A DNA stretch of 64,000 nucleotides, from positions 44,263,240 to 44,327,239 of the forward strand of contig NC_134646.1 in the NCBI RefSeq assembly GCF_030463565.1, written 5' to 3'. Of the stretch, positions 54,231 through 64,000 are shown in pieces. Source of the stretch: Pelecanus crispus. Its lineage: Eukaryota > Chordata > Aves > Pelecaniformes > Pelecanidae. The stretch's first letter is position 1. Each line of letters opens with the position of its first letter. A program made the translations under genes and the position numbers. The notes under the pieces are model-generated. The model was not told the origin of the DNA. It ran no database searches and worked only from the letters and a program-made list of their open reading frames with translations.

Positions 54231-57177
54231 CTCCTTTGTTTGCAATAAATCTAATACATTGCTCACAAATCAATTGGTGAAAAACGTCATCGCCGTTTCT
54301 GCTGTAGAAATACTGCAATGGATGCTAGTGTTCTGCTCTATGTTTTTGGAACCTTTCCCATACAGCATTTAATTACGTTTTCTCTTTCCCTGATTATCTT
54401 CACCCTTATCTCAATCATTTTTTTCTGCTGCTTCATCTGTCTGTATAAACTAGATAGCAAAGCAGCATAATCCTTGGGCTGGCAACAGTGTTATATGTTG
54501 TTAAGGGACCGCTTGTTTTGTAAATGTTGAACCTGGGTCCCAAAACACATTCTGATTAATAACCATGTTGTTAGATATTAACAGATGATACTTGCCAGAG
54601 CTTGGCATCAAAAAGCAAAGACAAGAATGAAAAAAGTGCCACCTGCTTGTAAATTCTCTTGAAAAGCCCCTGAAATAAGGTGTTTTCTTAAGTAATGAGC
54701 ACATAATTTCAGTCAATAATAAAGGCAATTAATATACAAGTGCAAAATCACCTTCCTTAAGTTATAGCTGTTGCAGCAATTGACCTATTTACCACCTCAA
54801 GCAAACCAGACCTGGTTTGATACTGTCTGGTGGAGGAAATAAAATCTTATTTTGCAGATAAGATTGAGCAAAAAAATAGGGCCCCAGAACACAGGATAAA
54901 TACAAACACCTTCTCGTGAGTGACATTATCAGATGCATCTGTTCACCCACGGCTATTCATATTCAGCAGCAGTATGCCCGCTTGGTCCATCTGGTCTAGA
55001 GATGCACTCTGAAGGAAGATTATACAGAATAAATAGGATCTGTGCTATCACTGAATGCATGACCAGAAAACAACAGTACTTCAGAATTAAGACACTGCAA
55101 TCATTTTCTTAAGATGTGCCTTAATTTGAGATAATTTGGTCTATAAAATGAGCTATAAAAATAACTTGTGAGCCGTAAAAATAAATTTAAAGGAATTAAA
55201 GTGTATTGCTCTTTGGCAGCATAACTACCTGGAGTTATTTTTTCTTATCTGCTGTTCTTTGCAATACCTCTTCAGATCAGATGCTTTCTGAAAACTTGAG
55301 TTTTCTTCTTACACAGCCAGGAACCAAACTATGTGAGAACAGAATTCTGTATCTTTGATTGCGGGCAGATTCGAGACAGGAAATTTTAAGCCTGTACTTA
55401 AAACATGCAAGACAAAAATTAAAACAATTTCTTAGAAATAGTGTCAAGCAATTCCTGATGTAATTTTCATTTTAAAATGACAAGTAATATTCCAAGTGAC
55501 AGATGTTTGGAGATCTCCCCATTGGGAAGTTTACACCTAAGTCCATGTTTATTGTTACTTTGTTTTTTATCTGACTAATGCCAGTTTCAGCAATGGAAAA
55601 CGAAAATGTTATATAGTAATACAAACGCATCACTTACCTACATGCCTCAGGAAGTCTCATTTCCATGTCTGAAGAAGTTGGGATAATGGTACCCAAGAAA
55701 TAGTATCATTATTACTGCTTAATAATTTGAGTACTGCTGTGTCAGTTAGTGATCTAGTCTACATTTTGAGTGGTAGGACAGCAGTTCTGTGGGCTAAGCT
55801 CTGTCTAAATATCATCACCTGAAGACTTGCTAAAATGTTTTATCTTTCTGCTTCTTTGCTGCCGTGGTGAATGACACTTTAGTTTGAAACCACACACTGC
55901 TTTCCAGCCCATCTTATCTTCTAATGTGAGCACCCCAAGGCTCTACATATTCATGCTTTTCTAACACAGGTGCTGTGGACCATATTCTTAATGCTGTAAG
56001 ACTTAACAGAAAAGGCTTTGCTCCTTTAAAATTTTCCTTTACTGGCACAACAGTGGTTTCCATGTGTCCTGCCCTTTTGACAGCTCTGTAACCCTGCTCT
56101 TGTTTAACCTCACACAAGAAAGTGGAGCTGGCAAGCATAAAAAGGAAAGGCAGCTCTGTTATTTGTACATTGGTACTCATCTATGTGAAAGTGCCAGGAT
56201 ATGCTCTGGGATCTGCATTTGTAGAACTGTGCTGATAATAAAAGCGTTGGGTTCAGTTAAAAGGCCCAATTTTATTTTTAATAAATCTCAACTAAGTAGA
56301 AAGGTCAACTCTTTAGGCCTGTTATAAAAAGGTACCTTTAATTGCAAAGATGTCTGGTTGAGCGTATGGACTTAACAATGTGACTGGAATAGAGTTATAA
56401 CTGTGAGAAGAATAATAGAGAGTGCTGGGAATCACAGCTGTCTGCACATTGTAGAATTATTTCCTGGCCACTATTCTGGAGCAGCACTTATCCAGGAGGA
56501 AAAATAGAAGATGTATCAGGCCCTCAGCTTCCACTAACAGAAATATTGGTGCCTAAGACATGAAAGGAAAAATGAAGTTATAAATGAGCTAGTTGTATTA
56601 ACACCAAACCCACCATTTTCATCTGCTTTCATTAACCAAGAAAACAAACAAAAAATATTGCAATCATTTCTAAAAACTTCCATTAGGCTGTCACAAATAC
56701 ACATCTCTAACAGGAAATCCAGTGTTACACAGAACAACAAAAATGTCATGCCATGAAAAGAACTATGGAAGGTGAGATTCTTCTCACAGAGCTTTTAATA
56801 GCTAAAATGTAGTCCTGTATAACGAAGCAAGTCACTGTCTACAGAAGGAAAAAGGAACCTTAAAAATACAATTCATCTGACCAATTTTAAACCTCAGCTA
56901 TAGAGAAGATGAATTGCATTAACTGATGTGAATAATTCAGATGCAGATATGTACATTGTGGCGTTCATAAATTGACAGTTGTGTAGATGGATTCCCAAAG
57001 CAGCATATAGTAAATAAGCCAGTTTAAAAAGCTTTGTAAATATTAATAACTTAATTTTCCCTCATAATTACTGTTAATGTATTGATGATTTCTTCCCCAT
57101 TTCCTGCCCTATGCTTCAAATAGAATTGAAATGAAAACACTATAGGACCAGTCCTTGCAACGGCTCTAATCAGGGAG

Positions 57178-58518
57178 ATGTCTACATCTACAAGAAGGGC
57201 TGGAAGGAGGACCCAGGGAACTACAGGACTGTCAGCCTGACCTCAGTGCCGGGAAAGATGATGGAGCGGTTCATACTGAGTGAGCTCAACATGCATGTGC
57301 AGGTCAACCAGGGGATCGGGCCCAGCCAGCGTGGGTTCATGAAAGGCAGGTCCTGCTTGACCAACCTGATCTTCTATGACCTGGTGACCCGCCTGGTGGA
57401 TGAAGGAAAGGCTGTGGACGTCGTCTACCTGGACTTTAGCAAAGCCTTTGACACCGTCTCGCATAGCATTCTCCTTGGGAAGCTGGCAGCTCATTGCTTG
57501 GATGGGCATACTCTTCGTTGGGTAAAAAACTGGTTGGGTGGCTGAGCCCAGAGAGTTGTGGTGAATGGAGTTAAATCCAGCTGGCGGCCGGTTACGAGCG
57601 GTGTTCCCCAGGGCTCTGTTTTGGGGCCAGTCTTGTTTAATATCTTTATCAACTATCTGGATGAAGGGATTGAGTGTGCCCTCAGTAAGTTTGCAGATGA
57701 CACCAAGTTGGGTGGGAGTGTCGATCTGCTGGAGGGTAGGATGGCCCTGCAGAGGGACCTGGACAGGCTGGATCAATGGGCCAAGGCCAACTGGATGAGG
57801 TTTAACAAGGCCAAGTGCCGGGTCCTGCACTTCGGTCACAACCACCCCATGCAACGCTACAGGCTTGGGGAAGAGTGGCTGGAAAGCTGCCTGGCCGAAA
57901 AGAATCTTGGGGTGCTGGTTGACAGCTGGCTGAACATGAGCCAGCAGTGTGCGCAGGTGGCCAAGAAGGCCAACAGCATCCTGGCTTGTATCAGGCATAG
58001 TGTGGCCAGCAGGAGCAGGGAGGTGATTGTCCCCCTGTACTCGGCACTGGTGAGGCCGCACCTGGAATACTGTGTCCGGTTTTGGGCCCCTCAGTACAAG
58101 AAAGACATTGAGGTGCTGGAGTGTGTTCAGAGAAGGGGCAACGAAGCTGGTGAAGGGTCTGGAGCACAGGCCTTATGAGGAGCAGCTGAGGGAACTGGGG
58201 TTGTTTAGCCTGGAGAAGAGGAGGCTGAGGGGAGACCTCATTGCTCTCTACAACTACCTGACAGGAGGTTGTAGTGAGGTGGGTGTTGGTCTCTTCTCCC
58301 AAGTAGGTAGCGATAGGATGAGAACAAATGGGCTTAAGCTGCGCCAGGGGAGGTTTAGATTGGATATTAGGAAAAATTTCTTCACGGAAGGGGTAGTCAA
58401 GCATTGGAACAGGCTGCCCAGAGAGGTGGCGGAGTCACCATCCCTGGAAGCGTTCAAAAAAACGGGTAGACATGGCACTTTGGGACATGGTTTATTGGGC
58501 ATGGTGTTGTTGGGTTGA
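57178..58518 (+). pseudogene. Broken CR1 ORF2 reverse transcriptase (copy C)
   Basis: Motif A (VYLDFSKAFDTVSH), motif B ([14 protein letters not shown]) and FADDTKL are all present. An in-frame TGA at 57543-57545 interrupts the frame at the same codon as in copy B, after KNWLGG. A one-base G insertion near 58137 shifts the frame, which then continues in the next frame to about 58518. The element lacks the endonuclease and the N-terminal half, so it is inactive. Confidence 0.92.
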
Positions 58519-58726
58519 TGATTGGACTGATGACCTTAGAGGTCCTTTCCAATCTTAATGATTTCTAGTTTTTACTTTCATTATAAATAATCCATCCACC
58601 AAGCCAGGAAACATGAAGTTGCTACTATACCCTTTGGTTTAGTGGTGGACTTGGTAGTGTTAGGTTAATGGTTGGACTGGATGATCTTAAAGGTCTTTTC
58701 CAACCTAAATGGTTCTATGATTCTGT
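57178..58726 (+). mobile_element. CR1 LINE copy C, 5'-truncated (about 1.55 kb)
   Basis: It begins at CATCTACAAGAAGGG within the reverse transcriptase and ends near TTCTATGATTCTGTG. It is closely similar to copy B across ORF2 and shares the same duplicated tail (first tail about 58501-58566, second about 58655-58726) with the spacer between. It is in the same orientation as copies A and B. Confidence 0.96.
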
Positions 58727-61700
58727 GTTTTAGGAGGCACTTATGAGGGGATCTACAAATGACCTGTGATTCAGTGACACTGCTGATGCTCTGGCACAGC
58801 GAGACTTCTAGAGCAAATGCCGCTTTAAGATCATTCTGCTTAAGAAAGTGAGAACCGCTACAGTAAGTTAAAAGGCATGTATACAACCCCATAGTATCCA
58901 ACTGCTTCATTTAACACAGGATTACCTCAAATGCATCTCACTTTCTGCGTTCAGAACTGTGCATTATGGGAGGCTGAGTTAGGAGACTGTGTACTCGGTG
59001 TAGGGAGATGGGGTAATTGCCTTCGGTGCAGCTAGACTGACTCAGAGCAATGTAGCCTCCGGATCTGGACATGCCTCTCTTTCTCTGTTGCCTTCAGAGT
59101 GACTGGAGAGATGACTCTCCTAGCATGGAAGTGATACAATAACTGCTAGTTTAAATTCTTAAAGATAGGGTGTATACTCCTATCTTTCCACCCTCTTCTT
59201 CCCCTCCCCTGAATACTAGTAAATTCAGAAAAAAATTTTTACCTCTTTGAATCGCAAAGGATGACATGGATCATCATCTTGTATAAGAAAATAATACTTT
59301 GCAGCTATGAAAAAAAAAGAATCTCAAATAAGTTTGCATTCTCTGTCAGGTTCTACTAAGTAATTAGATGATGCAAGTACCTGGGAATGTCAATAGCATC
59401 ATTGGATATCAAAGTTCTGTACAAAGGATGGTAGCTATCGTTGTCCCCATGGGGATAGAGAAAACGAAGGGACTCATTTGAAGTTAGAAAGGAGCAGGAA
59501 ATCCAGGACAAACCCTTTTACAATGCTCTGCCCACTTGGCAACACCATTAGATTTTTTTCCCTTTGGTACATAACCAACATGTTGTTCCAACGCAGCTAT
59601 TCATTCCATCCATATTCAACTGCAGTTAGAAAGGGGAAATAAGATATTGTATATAGATTCTGCATGATAATGCAGCCACTGGCTTAAGCTGAGCACACAG
59701 AAGCCAAGCCAAGACTGGAAAACAATGTGACCTAAAGAAAAGCGTGAACTTACTTAACAGCAAACTGACTTGGTCGCCTGTGCATGAATTGAGGATTAAT
59801 GCTAAACCTTGTCCCTAGGTTTTAATTCTGTCACTAGCTTCCTACACAATAATCTGTTTTGCCTGAATTGTCCTTGCTAAAAACAGAGAGGCAAGCTACC
59901 ACAAACCCCTGTATTGCCACTCTAGTTTATATCAATGGTTTTTAGTCCAGCACAATGTCTCTGACAATGGCCAAAGCAAGGGCATAAGAAATGGGGAAAT
60001 ACTTAGTGATCCTTTGAGCTCCTCCCTCATTCAGGCAATGACTGGATTCAGAACTCCTGATCTGGACCATGTGGATCATTGTGTTTAATAGCCTTTTATG
60101 GACCTATTCTCAATCGTTGTGTTTAATCCTTTTTTCAGACCCATTCATATATTTGGCCCGCACAAAATCCTGTGTAATGTTATGGTGCATGTAACACGCT
60201 TTCCTCGTTTTTTTTCTGCATCTGCTGATTAAATCCCCCCTATTTCTTTTGCGATGAGGACAGTGCACACCCACTCCCTGTGCGCTCTGCTGATGCCATT
60301 GCTGGGTTTGTAAAGCTGTCTTGCATGCCTTCAGTCCCTTTCCAAACTGCAGTGCCTGACCCATCTTATACATCCTTTAGGGAAGCTGTTTCGTATCCCT
60401 GCATGCTTTGTAATGCTGTGATGCTGGCTGCACGTATAAATCAGTTATGATTTTCTGAATGAAGAGTGCTGCATAAGAACAAGGGAACAGGTTTTTGTTG
60501 CAGGTTTCAGTTTTTGGCAGGGGCAAAACATTTGTGTAGCTCATTCATCGCAGTATATTGTATATTCTGTGCTCCATGAATCAGTTACTGGTACCAAGCT
60601 GTGGCAGCTGTTAAATTTCTAGTGTGGTGGTAAAGATGTTAGCAAAGCTATTAGAAGAATTCTATTATAGCCCAGGGAAAAAAACAGAGTAAGCAGTATT
60701 TTCAATGAGATTCTTCAAAGTGTCAGGAGTTACATAGTCACGTATGATTGTTGGGCCTGATATTTATCATCCTTAATATATAAATAAATTTTAGAGAAAT
60801 AAAATATTGTTGTCCCTTGAGAAAAAAGGCCATTTTACAATCAGAAGGCGTGGTTAGCACTGTGAATCATCTCTAACAGGAAGAGAAACATCTCCAAGAG
60901 AGTATGTCTCTCTCAACAACTTGTATGTGGCTTTGGGGAAGATTTCTTCTGGTGTGTTATCACTGGACTTTTTTCTTATGTGCTTTGTTCTACACTCCTT
61001 TTCTCCTCTGCTGTTGGACTTCTCTCCAGTATTATCCTTCTCACTTCATTTGTCCCAGGCACCACCATTACTTTATTTTGAACAGTGAGAGAAAGGTCAG
61101 AGCATGCTACTAAGCTGTTCGCAAAGAGCTTTTCCACTGTCATAAGACCTCAGAGGCAATGTGTGGGTGTACGTGTGGTCATGGCGTTGCAACATTTCAT
61201 TCAGGAAGCTCACAAGAACGTGGCTAAGATTTCCTCTTGCCCCTACAATTCTGAGTCATGAAACTTTTATATGGGATTTTATTAAAGAGGATATCAAAAC
61301 CATGTAATTGTGCTAGGAATTTTAGTTCCATTTTAAAAACGAACTTGGTCATTCAGGAGTCTAATTTACAAAAATAAGCAGTAGGACTTCATGTTCCTAA
61401 ATACTTTATTCACTCTGAAAAATAGTTTTACTATTAAAAACAGTTAGGGGATTGTAGGAATTTTTTACCCCATCCCACCTTCATGGCTTTGGTACCACAG
61501 CTAAACAATTCCAAATCGTGTTTCTGAACACCACTTTTACGAAATAGCCCAAGGCCTAAACTGCCAGGATGCAAACCAGGCATATCCAATGGCCTTTTTA
61601 AATATAATGCTACTGACATCAGGTGTCTATGTTCTTTATAATAATAAAATAATCATAAAAGGCTCAAATGTGATTTCCTTATTTCTGACACCAGACAGCA

Positions 61701-61956
61701 AAGAGTGATTTGCCAGTACAGAAACTATTTCCATTGGTGTATTTCCCACACACTCTCTTACCTACTTTACAAAATTCTCCTGTCTAAAAGGGAAATTTCA
61801 CGTTTCCCTGCTTAGGATAGGTTTTGAGGAGACTATGGAGATTCTTTTGAAAACTCATTAATTAGGAGAGCAGCTCCAGACTTCTGAAATATATACGTTT
61901 TATCCCTTACTTCTGGCTTTAGGGAATTAGCTGAATTCATACAAGTGACATGACTG
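58727..61956. other. Intergenic DNA, no gene recognised
   Basis: AT-rich non-coding sequence, with a diverged 38-bp tandem pair at 60075-60150. No gene or further repeat family was recognised. Confidence 0.5.
60075..60150 (+). repeat. 38-bp tandem duplication, diverged
   Basis: Two adjacent units both begin ATCRTTGTGTTTAAT and contain GACCYATTC in register. Confidence 0.75.
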
Positions 61957-62565
61957 TGTTGAAGGCTAACTCTGAAAGTTAGCTAACATCATATCAGGCT
62001 AAGATGTTTTTGTAAGCTGGCAAGTAAAGGACACTTAATCATTCCTAATCAGAAGAGCAAACATTTGGTATCCTTTAACCAAAGACATCGCAGAGCAACT
62101 AGACCTTGAAGAAGTACTGAGAAACTGACAAAAGGGAACATCCTACTGCAGAAGGTGCCGGAAAAACTGGATGATTGCTGAAAAACAGTAACTGGGAGAA
62201 AGGTAATTCCGGCAGGAGGAGATCGCAACCACCAGCTCAATTTAGGACCAAAAAGATTTGCCCCCCCCGGCCCCGTAAGGAGCACGTGTGCTAATTTACA
62301 TAGCAAGCAAGGCTAATTAGAATGTAGTTGACCAATAGCAGATAGGATGGTAATTACTAACAAATCGTTGTAAAAAGAATAATTACTAACTCTGTAAATT
62401 TTGTGTATAAATAAGGTGCAGAAAGTCTCGTTCGGTGCGCTAGCTTTGTGGAATTACCACCTAGCACCCGTCTCTGCGCAGAAATGAAATAAAATCGATC
62501 TCTCAACTCAGTGTGTGGATTGGATTGTTGCACACTGGCTAACTAACTCCCTTTGTGAGACAACA
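61957..62565 (+). mobile_element. Second solo LTR of an endogenous retrovirus (about 609 bp)
   Basis: It starts TGTTG and ends CAACA, a perfect 5-bp inverted terminal pair. It carries a TATA box TATAAATA (62406-62413), an AATAAA polyadenylation signal 75 bp further (62488-62493) and a GTGTGTGGA element after that, which is the normal LTR order U3-R-U5. No internal retroviral genes adjoin it. I could not see a target-site duplication: the flanks are GACTG and GTTGG. The family is not recognised. The short R region and position of signals differ from the LTR at 3414, so it is another family. Confidence 0.75.
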
Positions 62566-64000
62566 GTTGGAGAAAATGCCATGTAATGAAGGGTTCTATA
62601 ATCTGATAGATTATTCTGGTGGGTTTTCCATCATTTTAAGCCTTAAAACCAAGATAGGATATCTTTCTCAGAGATAATGGAAATGCGTGGCCTTCATTAT
62701 AAAGCTGATGATGATTTCCTCTGGCTTTGAAACTCATGAGTCACTGGGATTCTTATTCGCAGCGAACACCACTTGCGAACATGACTGATATCCACAGAGT
62801 TCAATCCCTAAATCATCTGTGCATGCTGCTTTTTGAAAGTCTCTGTGGACATCTATTATGTGGGAACTAATCTAACATCTAAGGGTTATTGCAGAATTGC
62901 TAGGGAGCAAATTAAACATGGCCATAGAAGACTGCCATTGTAGTAGGCTTCATAAAAATACTATTGCTGAGTAACCTAATTCATCCTGAGAGTAAAAATA
63001 ACGGAGTTCCTAAAGGTATCTGATAGAACAGTTGAAAAAGAGTAACACAAGGTAGTCAGCTTCCTGATAAATATGACTAGTAAGTTCCTAATTTATGTGA
63101 CTGGTAATAAGTAACAATAAATAAAGAGGAATAAAAAAGATAAAAAATGGGAAACATTTTATTATGCCAATTAGGAAGTAGAAACAAATGACACTTACCC
63201 ATTTGGCATAACTGCTGTTACTTGAAGATATAGGCACTATTATATTCCTGATAGTCACCCTTCTGAGGTACATCCCCCCAAAGTCAGTGCTGGTCTCCTA
63301 TAGTGATGCTGGCTGCTTTAAATGAAAAAGTGTTTGGGTCAGACTTGCCACCAGCCAGAGATTAGTTATGGATGGGATTATATATGATGTGACCTACAAA
63401 AAATGCAGAGAATAAGGTAATAGCATTCTCGGTCATCAAATTAATAAAAGATAAAATGGTGGCAATTGTAAGAAAATAATTGGCCTTGATTATTGAAAAA
63501 AATACGTTACCTGGGGGGCCCGTAGCAAGAATGATTAGAGACATCCATGAAAAGAGCTGAACACAGAATTCCAGATGAAAAAAAATGCACTGAGATGCAA
63601 AAGTGTGGGTTAAATACTTGAAGTGGAAAAGGTATGAAAAAATCCGATACTGAATAACCTATCTGTAAGAATCAATGCTGTTCTCTTTTGGGTTAGGTTT
63701 GTGATAAAGTAATTCTTTTCTTAGGTATTTCTAAAGGGTTTTCTGCTGTTTCCTTTCATGTTTGTGGGATGCCTAAAGGGTTTGCAGTTTAACTGGCCAT
63801 GCCCATACTAAGACAGTAACTCTTCCCAGTCTTCCTCAGAGATGCAGGAACTCGCTTATTTGCTTATTAAATAATGTCTTCCGAGTTTTTGGAACTGTGT
63901 TGGAAATAGTATTTTACATAGCCCACCAAGAAAACTAAACTGGTGTTTCCATCCCTCCTCTTTAGGGTTTTGGGGGAGAGACAGACAGCGAGAGAATGTA
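62566..64000. other. Intergenic DNA to the window end
   Basis: AT-rich sequence without a recognised gene or repeat. Confidence 0.5.

Larger units (their letters stand above)
49988..57177. other. Intergenic DNA, no gene recognised
   Basis: Seven kilobases of AT-rich sequence with homopolymer runs at 50563-50580 (A) and 50734-50750 (T) and a 25-bp tandem pair at 54181-54230. Short open frames lack support. Confidence 0.5.

Overview
The window looks like nuclear DNA from a bird. The evidence is three related CR1 LINE retrotransposon copies with the avian-type 3' end of short ATTCTATG repeats, an older CR1 tail, a solo LTR closely resembling a family common in neoavian genomes, AT-rich non-coding DNA, and one split vertebrate gene with a sharp CpG island. 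I see no bacterial-style gene organisation, no CRISPR array and no tRNA or rRNA gene. The species cannot be fixed from the sequence alone.

The only cellular protein-coding gene I can support is MFAP3L (microfibril-associated protein 3-like), on the minus strand. A non-coding first exon probably lies in the CpG island (about 25.25-26.48 kb) and ends at a consensus donor after 25804. Exon 2 (13313-13720) holds the 5' UTR end, the start codon at 13595, the signal peptide and the first half of an Ig domain. Exon 3 (from 9715 down) holds the second half of the Ig domain, the transmembrane helix, the cytoplasmic tail and the stop at 8853. It is followed by a long 3' UTR, probably to about 4450. The joined coding sequence is 1146 nt (381 residues). 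Intron 1 is about 12.1 kb and intron 2 about 3.6 kb.

Left of the gene (1-4450) is intergenic DNA with a 592-bp solo LTR flanked by a perfect 5-bp target duplication. Right of the promoter (26.5-64 kb) is about 37 kb without a recognisable coding exon. It holds three plus-strand CR1 copies (30.5, 34.9 and 57.2 kb), a second solo LTR (61.96-62.57 kb) and several small tandem duplications. The three CR1 copies share an unusual duplicated 3' tail, and the two longer ones share an in-frame stop codon in the reverse transcriptase, so they look like one subfamily.

I found no convincing undescribed multi-gene system. The most useful leads are the CR1 double tail and shared stop, a 20-unit pentamer array at the MFAP3L promoter, an NAGNAG acceptor in MFAP3L, and a pair of diverged 130-150 bp segments at 46.8 and 48.7 kb.
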